In this document: piece after piece, positions 1 to 10,222 of the stretch
Layout: each line of letters opens with the position of its first letter
Position numbering within the stretch: position 1 is the stretch's first letter
Source: Limnanthes douglasii subsp. nivea
Lineage: Eukaryota > Streptophyta > Magnoliopsida > Brassicales > Limnanthaceae
Length of the DNA: 64,000 nucleotides
Reading direction: 5' to 3'
Assembly (NCBI GenBank): GCA_036936605.1
Contig: JAUPFV010000005.1
Coordinates: forward strand, 77,884,885-77,948,884
The notes under the pieces: model-generated
The model's database searches: none
What the model was told of the DNA's origin: nothing
What the model saw: the letters and a program-made list of their open reading frames with translations, nothing else
Made by a program: the position numbers and the translations under genes

Positions 1-19
1 AGAATCTTCCAGTAGCTCA

Positions 20-1202
20 TTGGACGAAGATGGAATAGAAGAATCCTTGTCCTCCAGCAGTGATGAGGGCCGATCTAAAAAGAAACAAAAGTTGGTTAAG
101 AAGTATTCAAGAAAAAGGGATAGGCATGGAAAGTTAAAGAGGCATATAGGCAAAGGATCATCTCATAACCGGAGACACATAGACCGGATGTTGGTGGATC
201 CCTTTGCCTTCTATGATGAGCCATGTATCTTTGTAACTCCTAACGAGGATACCGTTTTCAGTCGTGGCCAGAATTGGGTCTTCCAAGATCCTGTCCGGAA
301 TCCTCCCCAAGAGGTTTGATAGCATGAAGATGGAAAAATACGATGGCAGTAAAGACCCGGACAATCACTTGGAACAATTCAAAAATTTCATGATGAACTT
401 CGATGACGACGATAAGTTGCTTTGTACAACATTCTCCCAGTCTTTTACGGGGAGTGCCTTGAAGTGGTATAACAGCCTACCACAGGGGTGCATTAGAAAT
501 TTCGATACCTTTTGGGTGGCCTTCCGGAGGCAATTTATTGGAAGTAAGGAGGTGAAGGGCAATGGAGATACAATTATCCATTGTGCCCAAGAACCGAATG
601 AATCACTGAAAGAATATATATAAGTCGCTTTATAAATACCAAAAATGGGTTGGCTGATTGCTTCGAGCAAGTGGCAATAGCTTCCCTGAGGCAGGGCTTA
701 AACCCTGGAAATTTGGCTGATTCAGTGACCAGAAAAAAGGCCATGACATGGGGAGGTTTACTGAATCAGGTCGGAAAGCAAATTAACGTGGATGAAACAA
801 AGAAAACTAGGGTGTACAGGAAGGTGAGGTCTGCCCCGGTTGCACCAAACCCCAACCAAAATCAGTCCGGGAACAAGGCAAGGGAGGCCGGCCAGAGTCA
901 ACAATCTAAAAATAAGAGAGGGCCTTGGGTTCAACCGGAGTGGTTTGCTGAGCTAAAAGAAAGTATGGCCGCCATTTATGACAAAACATCGTAACAATTC
1001 CTTCTGTCAGTACCACAATGATACTGGCCATACCACTGACGATTGTATTTCTTTAAAGCAAGAAGTCCAAAATTTGATTGAAAGAGGAAAGTTGGGAGCA
1101 TATGTTAAAAGAAGAGGAGGGAATAGGCCTGATAATGCTCATCGGCCTAGCCCGAACAATGCAAGCACATCCGCTCCAGAGGGAGCTATGGTGATAATTT
1201 AG
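20..1202 (+). pseudogene. gag polyprotein of Tat element 1, frameshifted
   Basis: Gag would form the virus-like particle of the retrotransposon. The region opens with a Ser/Asp/Glu- and Lys/Arg-rich stretch. The retrotransposon gag core lies at about 310-640 (KWYNSLPQG, then FDTFWVAFRRQF and NESLKEYI). A basic linker follows, and a C-x2-H-type zinc-binding piece at 1005-1100 (CQYHNDTGHTTDDC, then LKQEVQNLIERGKLGAYV) is typical of Tat/Athila gag. The reading moves through three frames near 300, 625-650 and 985, so at least three indels or stops break it. The true start is left of the window. Confidence 0.85.
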
Positions 1203-1219
1203 AGATTCGATGTAGAATC

Positions 1220-1281
1220 AGAGTACTTGGACCCTGATCCAACTCGAAACAGAGTACTTGGACCCTGATCCAACTCGAAAC
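1220..1281 (+). repeat. 31-bp tandem duplication between gag and protease
   Basis: A 31-bp block starting AGAGTACTTGGACCCTG at 1220 is repeated exactly from 1251. The length is not a multiple of three, so the duplication shifts the reading frame between the gag zinc region and the downstream protease region. Confidence 0.9.
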
Positions 1282-1983
1282 AGAGTGGGTGCTATTAAGG
1301 AACGTTGTAAAAAAGTGTCCGAGCTTATTAAATTTTTTGAGTCACTTACAATTTTTGGAGGGGATACCATGACGGCACCCACTACTTCTTCAAGGAAGAG
1401 GCACGTTCATACATTAGCTACCCAACTGGAGGGAGGCATGACTTCCTATCAATGACAGATTCCATTTCCCTTCATAGTGTTCGATGAGGATGACTTGAGG
1501 GATATAGCAAGTCCTCATGAAGATGTTGTTGTCATAAGAGCATCCATTGGGGGCAATGACAAAAGACGAATCTTGGTGGATACTGGGAGTTCAGCCAATA
1601 TCCTCTTTTTAACCTCCTATAAAAAGATGAAAAATCATGCAGTAATTCAGCGTTCCAACAGGTCAATTGTGGGTTTCACTGGAAGCTCAGCAGATGTGAT
1701 CGGGGAGTTCGAAGAGGAAGTTTTGTTGGGAAAATGCCTTTTTAAGAAGATGGTTAGAATTTTTTTTATCGTGGTGGATTGTCCCACTTGTTACAATGCT
1801 ATTCTAGGGAGGTCTTGGCTCTCTAGGATGCATGCAGTGGCCTCAACAGTCCACCAATGTTTGAAATATGCTGTGCAAGGACAAGTGGGAGTTGTTCGGA
1901 GCAGCCAAAAGATTGCAAGAGAGTGTTATGCAACAGCACTGGCCCCTCGAACGTTGGGGGCAGTTCGTATCAATGAAGAATAG
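1258..1983 (+). pseudogene. retropepsin-like aspartic protease region of Tat element 1
   Basis: This is the aspartic protease that would mature Gag-Pol. The catalytic motif is visible as ILVDTGSSANILF at about 1570-1610, followed by the ILGRSWL block near 1800-1820 that forms the second half of the protease fold in plant gypsy elements. The 1477-1983 stretch is open for 168 residues. A stop near 1455 separates it from the upstream linker, and the frame is lost again at 1983 before RT. Other retropepsins share the motif, so the assignment is firm at family level only. Confidence 0.85.
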
Positions 1984-2277
1984 CAGTTTGAGGGGCTTTC
2001 TGGGGGTGGGGGTGAAATTGATGACCCCAGAGAGACCCCTGGAATTTTAATACCGGTTGAAGAGGTTGAAACGTATTCTTTGGGAGAGGGAAAAAATGTT
2101 AAGATAGGGTCCAAAATGGCCTATGAACTGAAGGGTAAAATGTTGAAGTTCCTAAAAGACCATTAGCATGCTTTTGCTTGGTGCAATGCTGATGTTACCC
2201 GGGGTACCAGCAGATATCATATCACACCACTTGTCCATCCGAAGAGACATAGCACCTGTAATACAAAAAAGAAGAGC

Positions 2278-3398
2278 TTGGTTGATGCCATTGTTAAAGA
2301 AGTCGACAGGCTTACTAAAATGGGGCATATAAAGGAGTCTCAATATCCTTTATGGACAGCCAATCCGGTCTTGGTGAAAAATAAAAATGGCAAGTGGCGT
2401 ATGTGTATTGATTTTACAAATCTCAACAGGTCCTGCCCAAAGGATTTATACCCTGTCCCCCGGATTGATCAGTTGGTGGATTGTACATCCGGGAATAAGC
2501 TACTATCTTTCATAGATGTCTTCTCCGGGTATAACCAGATTCAAGTAGATTTGAACGATAAGGAGCATACTACGTTTGTCACTGATATGGGCCTTCATTG
2601 TTACAAGGTGATGCCTTTTGGGTTAAAAAATGATGGGGCTACCTATCAGAGGGTTGGTAAACAAAGCCTTTGCTGATCAAATTGGAAGAAATATGGAAGT
2701 GTATATTTACGACATGATGGTAAAAAGTGTGGACGAAGAGCTACACTTGGCAGATCTACAAGAAACTTTTGCTAACTTTGTAAAAGTAAATTTGAAACTA
2801 AATCCAGAGAAGTGTGTGTTCGGAGTGCAGTCCGGAAAATTCCTAGGATATATAATAAGTGAGCAAGGGATACAGCCCGATCCGGACCAGCTTAATGCTT
2901 TATTTCAAATTGAGCCTCCTCGGAATATTAAAGAAGTACAACGGTTGATTGGGAGGTTGGCTGCATTAAATCGGTTCATCTCAAGGTCTTTGGACAGATG
3001 TGCCCCGTTTTTTCAAACTTTAAAAGGTGCAAAGCGATTTGACTGGACTTCACAATGTGATGAGGCCTTCAATGAGATAAAAAAAACATATGTCCTCCCC
3101 CAAGACATTATTTAAACGTGTTGATGGAGAGACACTCTTCGTTTATTTGGCAGTTTCCAGTTGTGCCATCAGTGCTGTATTGGTAAGGGAGGTGGATAAT
3201 TACCCCCGTCCAGTGTATTACATCAGCAAGAGCTTAATAGATGCAGAAAAACGCTATCTAAAGCTTGAAAAGTTAGCACTAGCCCTGGTAATTGATGCTA
3301 GGAAGACGAGGCCTTATTTTCAGGCTCATCCTATTATTGTCCAGACGTCCTATCCCCTGAAAAACATTTACAAAAGGCGGATGTTTCGATTAAAATGA
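2278..3398 (+). pseudogene. reverse transcriptase and first RNase H of Tat element 1, active site mutated
   Basis: RT motifs run in order: NPVLVKNKNGKWRMCIDF (about 2365-2420), FIDVFSGYNQIQVD (2510-2550), MPFGLKNDGATYQR (2610-2650), then the active-site block at 2700-2720, and the connection with FLGYIISEQGI and IGRLAALNRFIS. A gypsy RNase H follows at 3120-3330 (YYISKSLIDAEKRYLKLEKLALALV). Frameshifts lie near 2640-2675 and 3090-3115. The active site reads YIYDM where the family has YIDDM, so one metal-binding Asp is lost and this RT would be inactive. The second Tat element in the window keeps YIDDM. Confidence 0.92.
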
Positions 3399-5246
3399 CT
3401 AAGTGGTCAGTGGAACTGGGGGATTTCGATATTGATTTTGCTCCTCGAATAGCAATCAAATCCCAAACCGTGGCTGATTTCTTAGTTGAATTCCACTCGG
3501 ATAGGGATACAAAGCAAACAACTGAGATGAAAGACAAAAAGGTCTGGGTCGTCCGGACGGATGGTGGATGTGGTGCAGGGGTATGCTTGACCTCTCCGTA
3601 TGGTGACAAAATGTACCAAGCTATATGTTTTGCTTTTAGGGCTTCTAACAATGAGTCCGAATATGAAGCTGCTATAGCTGGTTTAAAGTTAGCTCATATT
3701 TGTGGGGCCAAAAGGGTCAAGTTGATGAGTGATTCCCAGCATCTTATTCACCATGCGCAAGGTCAATCTGAAGCCAAAAATGAGCAGCTAATAAAATACT
3801 TACTTCTTCTCAAAGATGTGGCACTTAGGTTCAAGAGTGTTGTCTATGAGCACATACCCCGAACAGAAAATGAGCTAGCAGACTCCTTGGCAACCATAAC
3901 CTATATTGAATTATACCCTTGGATCCATGTGTTGGAGTGCCCTTCCATTCAACTCAATATGGGTAAGGAGGAAGAAAGCTTCGATATACAGATGGAACAG
4001 CCCCAAGATTGGAGGTTTCCTCTCCTTCAATATCTCTCCGATGCCATCTTTCCTCCGGATAAATCAATAGCAAGAAAAGTGAAGTACAAAGCTCGTGGTT
4101 TTATCATACTAAGAGATGTTCTTTATAAAAAGTCTTACAGTAAACCCCTCTTACGATGTTTGGGGGTTGATGAATCTCAAATAGTCCTCTCTGAATTACA
4201 TGATGGTGAGGGGTCAGCTCACTGTGGGTTCAGGGCTCTAACACGGCGAGTTTTGTTGGCTGGTTATTATTGGCCCACTATAATGCAAGATGCTAAGGAG
4301 CTGGTGAGAAGGTGTGACCCATGCCAGAGATATAGCAGCGAAATTCATGTTCCAGCCACCCCGTTAGAATCAATTTCTGAGCCTATACCCTTTGCTCGAT
4401 GGGGGCTGGATTTGGTGGCACCTCTACCTATGGCATCCGGAGGGCGCAGAACAATAATTGTGGCTATTGACTATTTTTCGAAGTGGATCGAAGAAGCCCC
4501 ACTGGCAGGTACAACATCAAAAGCTGTCATAAAATTCATTTTATCCAATATCTGTTGCAGATTTGGCATTCCACAGAAGATAACAACAGACAATGGGCCA
4601 CAGTTCGATAACAAGGAAATGGAGAGTTTCTGTGCCTCTAGAGGTATACAACATTGTTTCTCTTCACCTTTCCACCCACAAGCAAATGGTCAGGTTGAAG
4701 TGGCTAACAGAACTATACTGTCCGTTTTGAAGAGAAATTTAGAAGGGGCTGCTGGAAAATGGCCTAGCTATTTACAAGAGGTTTTGTGGGCCTACCGGAC
4801 TACACCTGGGGCTGCAACACAAGAGTCACCTTTTGCCTTGGTCTATGGGATGGATGCCATAGCTCCCATAGAAGCAACTCTCCCTTCATTTTGAGTTCAC
4901 AATTTCTCCAAACATGCTAACGAAGTGGCAATCAGAGGCCAGCTTGACTTAATAGAAGAAAGAAGAGTTAAGGCTCGCCTTAGAGCTGCGCACTATCAGG
5001 GTTTGATGAGAAGCAGGTTTGCTTCCAAAGTTAAAAGAAGAGATTTTCAGCCGGGGGACAAGGTGTTAAGGAAAGTCTTCTTATACACTGAAAGAGAAGC
5101 TGCTCGGCGAACTAGCCCCAACTTGGGAAGGACCCTATATGGTCATTGAAAAGCTTAAACCTGGGACATACTGGCTAGAAGACAAGGATGGAAGGGTTTT
5201 AAATCACCCTTGGAATATTGATCACCTCCGGATGTACTTGGAGTAG
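3395..5246 (+). CDS. second RNase H plus integrase of Tat element 1
   Basis: The 499-residue open stretch 3395-4894 starts at the end of the first RNase H region. It then holds an archaeal-like second RNase H (TDGG, NNESEYEA, MSDSQ, NELADSLA as the acidic residues), a hallmark of Tat elements. Integrase follows: a zinc-binding H-H-C-C region (LHDG, AHCG, RRCDPC) at about 4200-4330, and the catalytic core with VAIDYFSKW, TDNGPQF and GQVEVANR giving the D, D, E triad. The protein continues past a stop at 4894 through 4925-5149 and, in another frame, to a stop at 5244-5246 (GPYMVIEKL, HLRMYLE), the usual integrase C-terminus. The glycine-rich loop after TDGG is a few residues shorter than usual. 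Confidence 0.93.
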
Positions 5247-5740
5247 AAACTATGTAAATATTTACTTGTTTAAAAATCCATGTAAATATTTGGGGGCATA
5301 CTCTTTCCTACCCTGGTGGCGCGGGGAGGTTTTAATGAGGTGTCCGGGCTCTTTTATAAAATTTGATGCCTTCTTAAAGATTCGGAGTGTTCTTACTTTG
5401 TTTCTTGTCAAATTTTTGTTTAAACACCGGCCGGATTGAATTAAAGGAAAGATGACTACATAAACATTTGTCATCGGAGAATTTAAACACTCTCACTTTA
5501 GAATATTTATTAAATAACTAGGGGTTGTTTAAACATTAGCCACCAAAATTAAGGAATGCAAGAGCTGTGCAAAATAAAGACATCCATTAAAATAATCGAA
5601 GTGCCTTTGCCATCCAAGGACTTTAAATTGTCAAAACAAACAGACCTGTCCGGTCAAACACCGGACATAGTTACAAAAATGCCTTGGCCTTCCAAGGACT
5701 TTAGTTCAATCGAAATAAAAGATAAAAGATAATTGATATT
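5247..5740. other. non-coding spacer between integrase and antisense ORF, element 1
   Basis: This stretch carries no protein-like frame. It includes the sequence GGGGGCATACTCTTTCC and two short near-repeats of AAGGACTTTA next to CCGGTC-type motifs. The convergent ends of the pol gene (plus) and the antisense ORF (minus) meet here, so it probably holds both 3' untranslated regions. No clear polyadenylation signal was assigned. Confidence 0.5.
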
Positions 5741-8330
5741 CTAAAGCTGAGCCTTTGAAGACGGCTCAACCTCACTTGTTTTCTTTTTCTTGGGGTCATC
5801 ATTCTCCTCGCCTGGACTCTCCCCAGTGTTATCTTCTTCATCGGATGACGATGTACTGGAGAAATCAAACCTGTCATACTCAGCCATTGTATGAAAGGGA
5901 AGGTCTGGATACTCTACAAAACTCCATATGTCTCCCAGATACCTCTTCGGAAACTTCTCGTGAAAAAACAAGACCATGTCCGACTTCACCTTGGCGTACA
6001 TCTCTTCTTGACTGTCTATTACATTGTTGGCATAAGCATCAATCTTGGCCTGGATTTTTGCCTCTTGCTCCCTTAGCAGATCAGCTTTTTCCTCTATAGC
6101 CTTGGACACCGAGTCCTCGAGTGAGATCTTGTCGTTGTTCAAAGTAAGAATGACTTGATCATTGGTCTTCGTCTCCTCTTTTGAAGAGGTGAGATCTTTC
6201 TCTAACCCGGACAGCTTTTCCCGGAGGCCTTTGATGGTATCTTCTAAGGTTGCAACCTTTAAGGTCCAATCCACCTGGTTCTTCTTCAACTCTTCGTTTT
6301 CTCTCCTCAAAACATCAGCATTTTGGGTGGCAATGAGGAGGTCGTTGGATAACATCTCCTTCTCGGAATTAAGGGTAGTGATGATGGCTGCCTGACCTCG
6401 CACTTACTTCTCCAGGACCAACACTGGCTGAATGGTACTCAGTATAGAGTGAGTTATAGCCTCTCTTTCACTTGAAACGGTGAAAGACTTACCATTAAAA
6501 TTAACAGTGTTCGAAGTGCTTGGAGGGAGGCAGGGCCCAGCAAAGTCGTCTCTGGGAAGGTTTGCAAAATAGTCACCAAGCCCGTCAAGCCCTGTAATGT
6601 CGACACCGTCGATACTAATGTCTCCTCCTCCAACCTCATCGGTTTAAAAGTCAGCAGGGATATCTTCTGCTCTTGTTGGATCCGGAGAGAAAGTTCATCA
6701 CCCCTGGAAGTCTTTTTCTTCTTGGACTTCCTATCCTTGCTTTCTGCTCCCCGTTTCCTGTCCCTCTTAGGAACCCCTGGAGGCTTTTGAGATCCTGCCT
6801 CTTCCCTAGCACCCTCATGCTCCACTACTTCAAGAAGATCAGCATCAATCTGACTTGGAGCTGGCCCCTCTTGGTATGTTGGAGCAGTTTCCTCCGCTTC
6901 AGTAGGATTGGCTTCAACCACACTCTTCTTGCCCTTCCCCTTTTTGCCTTTCATCTTACTTGGGGCCTTGGCTCGACCTGAAAAATACAGTCACCTGTCT
7001 GGTGCGTGTGTTCTTTTAAGGACTACATCCGGAGGGGGCGGAGTGGTAAGTTCCTCCCAGGTCAAGTCCCTCCAGCCAGTAGTGTTCCAGAGATGGGACC
7101 TTGCGAGATTGCCTCCGGTAAAGGCGTCATGAAAACGGTTTCCCCACTTTTCAGCAGCCCAAGTGTTGATCTTGGTACAAGTGGTCTGCCCAGCCTTTAA
7201 ATAATCATTGAAATCTTTAGGCAGCTCTGTCAAGAAAAAAGACAATACCAGTCAGTTAAATAAATTTGATAAAAATAAAAATGAGAATGTAAGGTGGGAT
7301 TCTTACGATCACTTCGCCATCTGCTGGTAAGGAGACTCGGGTTTACTCCGGCTTTGATCTTCCTCCCATTCTCCCAAGCACCACTCATAAACAAGAAGTG
7401 AGTCCTCCAATTTCTCTCCGACTCGAGCGGTCATCCACCGCCTTATAATTATCACCCATGTTGAAGTGATAAAAGGGGATATGAGGGTTTTTGCAGAGGT
7501 TGGCCACAGCAGCGAATTCCTCCATCGGAAGAGGAATTCGGGAGAGTCTGGAAGCCATGATACAGGCCATGAGGGTGTACCAGGAATTAGGGCTCAGTTG
7601 ACTTGGGCAGAGCTTTATGAGGTGCAGATATCTGACTATCTCCGGATCTAAGGGAAACCTTAATCCCTAGTTAAAAAGTTCAGTAAAGATGACCACTTCA
7701 CTAAGCTTGCAGTCCATTAGCGTTTTAGGGTCTATTGGGATCCTTATCTTTACATTCTCCGGAATCCCCCACTTCGTTCGCATCCGACCCAGTTCGGCTG
7801 TGTGGATGAAGGCATAATTGATTTTTTGTAAAGCAAGTAAATACTTAACATTGACCTTGTGGAAACAAGGTCCCACTTTTCCCACAAGACACTCCGGCAG
7901 ATCCGGATGCCTAAGACATATTTTTTCTTTGCCTTTATCCTTCTTGGCAACACCAACATCACTTGTTTGTCCGGAGACTTCGGACTCGAACGGAGCCTCT
8001 TCAATGGAATCCTCCATTGCTTCCTCCATTACCGAGGAGGGGTTTTTGGTTGTTTTTGGGGGAGGGGAGTTAGGATTTGGTTCAGTCTGGCCTCCGAACT
8101 GTTGGGCTTCAATACTTTTCTGAAATCTAGCCTCCGACTCGGGCTCAGATGTGAGCAAAATTCTGAAAAGATGAAACGAACCAGAGAGAGACACGTGTCC
8201 CAAGAACTCTGAAAAGAAATCGTTTAAATTCAAGAACCTTTTTCAGTCCGGATAAAGCTATAACACACTTCGAAGGACCTGTCCGGATGTAACTGTCACG
8301 AGCAATAGACTGTTTTTTAGGTCTTGCCAA
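5741..8330 (-). pseudogene. antisense ORF of Tat element 1 (Transposase_28 / 'putative gypsy type transposon' protein)
   Basis: This is the additional ORF found antisense in the 3' part of several Tat-lineage elements; its function is unknown. Reading leftwards from 8330 it has an acidic/Ser-rich N-terminus, then at 7850-7400 a globular part (KWGIPENVKIRIP, CPSQLSPNSWYTLMACIMA, FYHFNMGDNYKAV). Next come WRSD then LPKDFNDYLKAG joined across a clean 80-bp intron (7227-7306, GT-AG), a Lys-rich linker near 6960-6700, and a long coiled coil ending in an acidic Ser-rich tail (6403-5741). Single frameshifts lie near 7420 and 6660, and a TAA near 6405. Element 2 has the same order at 24336-21704, so the ORF was maintained in the family. 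Confidence 0.8.
7227..7306 (-). other. 80-bp intron in the antisense ORF
   Basis: Read on the minus strand the donor is GATC|GTAAGAATCC and the acceptor TTCTTGACAG|AGCTGCC. Removing it joins WRSD to QLPKDFNDYLKAG in one frame. The matching part of element 2 (about 22930-23030) is also non-coding between homologous exons, which supports a real intron. Confidence 0.75.
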
Positions 8331-8349
8331 AGGATTTTGAACACCACCT

Positions 8350-8363
8350 AAAAAAGGGGCTAC
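8350..8363 (+). other. polypurine tract of Tat element 1
   Basis: TAAAAAAGGGGCTAC lies directly before the TG of the 3' LTR. Tat elements use this position to prime plus-strand DNA synthesis. Confidence 0.85.
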
Positions 8364-8722
8364 TGATGAGTCCGGATTCTGTCACCACCTCGGACAGGGT
8401 CAGTTTGGACAATGTCCACTTAACCGGACAGGGGCAGTTCGGACACCATCATCCATTGACCTGTTCGAACAGAACTAAAGTACTTAAAACCTAATCACTT
8501 TTTAATTAAGCTGCTTGTTCCCCTACTTAGAACTAATGGGTCCTTAAACTCGACCCAACCACCAACATTAAATGAGGGTAATGAAAATTAAATACAACCA
8601 GACAGCTTAATTCTCCCTCTACATTCTACCCAAACATTAAATACTCACAAAACTCCACAAAATTCTAAACAGAAATTACAAACTTACCCTCCGACGAAAA
8701 TAAACCACACCATTTGTGATCA
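8364..8722 (+). repeat. 3' LTR of Tat element 1
   Basis: The LTR begins TGATGAGTCCGG directly after the polypurine tract and ends near TTTGTGATCA. The first part is rich in CCGGAC/TTCGGAC motifs. A clear relative, aligned along most of its length, is the solo LTR at 48240-48668. The 5' partner is outside the window, so the right boundary (about 8722) is inferred from the CA end and the comparison with the solo LTR. Confidence 0.82.
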
Positions 8723-8965
8723 ACAATGGTTTGATTGTTGGTGGTCGTTTGAAATTAATAAAGCATGTCACTTTTCATCAATAACTAGTGTGACATTATT
8801 GGATTGTTTTACTATACCATGGGTTATAATTCTTACACGAATCTTTATGGGAACCTAATACTCTTTATAGGTTATTATTCATAAAACATTCATTTTCTGT
8901 TTGTTGATTTTGGTCTTAATCTTTTCAATATATATACATGTTCTTTTGTTCTTACATGTTCAAAG
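8723..8965. other. AT-rich flank right of Tat element 1
   Basis: No ORF or repeat was recognised. The right half (8760-8965) is T-rich and ends in TTCAAAG, and looks like the end of an intron leading into the exon-like block at 8966. Confidence 0.4.
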
Positions 8966-9334
8966 GAATTATGTGCCAAAAATAAAGACAGGGTCGAACT
9001 GATTGCAATGCTTGGTTTATTCGGGATGCAACGCGGCAGAACTGTATCCTTTTCATGTGAATTTTTTTATAGATTATACCTCTCGTCTTTTATTCTATAA
9101 TCTTCTCTTAGATCTTTTTTCGAGCTTAAAACATTAAGAATTGTTAAATGGTCTACAAATATTGTAAGTGTGATTAAGTTCATTAGAAATTTAAATATGT
9201 TATTAATGCTTCAAATAAAGGTTTGAATAGTTTAGAAGATAGATGGAAAAGTAACTTTATTCCAAATTTTAACAGGTGTTGGGTATGCCATTGGAGGATT
9301 TGTATTCTATACTCTTGTTCCACTCGTGTTAAAG
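8966..9334 (+). pseudogene. two exon-like blocks of an unknown membrane-protein gene
   Basis: Block 1 (8966-9056) and block 2 (9276-9334) are flanked by AG and GT. Joined with the donor at 9057 they give one open reading frame: KDRVELIAMLGLFGMQRGR, then VSFS, then VGYAIGGFVFYTLVPLVLK, so two short hydrophobic segments. The next donor is AAAG|GTAATAAG at 9335. I do not recognise the protein. It could be the 3' part of a host gene cut off by Tat element 1, or a captured fragment. The splice fit and the sudden amino-acid complexity in AT-rich DNA are the only evidence. Confidence 0.4.
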
Positions 9335-9669
9335 GTAATAAGTTTCCGATAAACAAACATGAGATGGGGCGTTCCAGAAGGAATTTGGCTTCAACAGTCA
9401 TGTGGGCAGTAGGAAATGACAAATATAAAAGAAAATATACAAAATACAGTATATACTTTGATACTATTAAACATACAAAATACGAAAAAATATAACTCAA
9501 CACTTGAATTTTACAACTATACATGTTTTGATGTCTTATACATATATAATTGAGTTTAAAACTGTTAAACTTATGATTTACAGAAATAATAAATGAAAGA
9601 AACATGACCTTGTTCTTGATCATATAATCTCAGTTCCAACTCTTATTGAAATAAATAATGAAAAATAAG

Positions 9670-9870
9670 TCAACAAATTCACTTGCTAAACTAAAAATGT
9701 AAGTCTGAAAATCACAAATTCACTTGGCATTCAAGTTATACATAAAAAAGACCACAAATTCCCTTGTTAAGCTGAAAAATGTAAGCATGCCAGTCACAAA
9801 TCCACTTAGCATTCAAGTCATACAGAACAACACCAAAAATTCACTTGCTAAGCTGATAATACTAGTCTCA
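9670..9870 (+). repeat. imperfect tandem repeat, about 80-bp higher-order unit
   Basis: Blocks of about 40 bp alternate. One type reads CACAAATTCACTTG then GCATTCAAGT (near 9713 and 9794); the other reads AAATTCACTTGCTAAACT or similar (near 9675, 9752 and 9834). The pair forms a unit of about 80 bp with roughly two and a half copies. It lies just downstream of the Ulp1-A stop codon. The rest of 9335-10039 is AT-rich without recognisable features. Confidence 0.7.
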
Positions 9871-10222
9871 ATGTTTAACATTTTATTTCATCATTACCTA
9901 AAATTTAAAAAACAGGTAGTATAAAACCCAATAACTAGGTAAAATCGAAAGATAGATGGGTGGTCTACATTCACCTCCTCTGTAAGTACTTAAGTTTTCT
10001 TGACACCATCGTACGAAACAAACAACTCCACATAATCTATTACTTGTCATGGTCGTCGCTGGTAGGAGTCTCGTTTTCTAAAAGAATACATTCTTTAGGC
10101 TTAGCTATCTCGGTTTCATCATTATACTTTACAGTGTAAACATCACTTAATAGGGCATAAAATATGTCGACCCTTACTTTAGTTGTCCGATCCTTTTCAT
10201 ATGTCTTGCTTATTTTTTTATA

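Larger units (their letters stand above)
1..8722 (+). mobile_element. Tat-lineage Ty3/gypsy LTR retrotransposon 1, 5' end outside window
   Basis: The order gag, protease, RT, RNase H, second RNase H, integrase, then a long ORF on the opposite strand before the 3' LTR, is that of the Tat lineage (Ogre/Retand/Grande-type). The window opens inside gag, so the 5' LTR and primer binding site are not seen. The polypurine tract and 3' LTR are present at 8350-8722. Coding frames are interrupted by several frameshifts and a few stops, so the copy is defective, but it is much better preserved than the second Tat element at 15080-25191. The family assignment rests on domain order and motif recognition by eye. 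Confidence 0.93.

Noticed and set aside
5755..8212. Plus-strand frames across the antisense ORF (for example 5755-6099 and 7859-8212)
   Set aside because: They are shadows of the minus-strand protein, which matches element 2 in several blocks; the plus frames do not.
9183..9623. 146-codon minus-strand frame
   Set aside because: Composition is that of random AT-rich DNA and it overlaps the better supported exon-like blocks on the plus strand.
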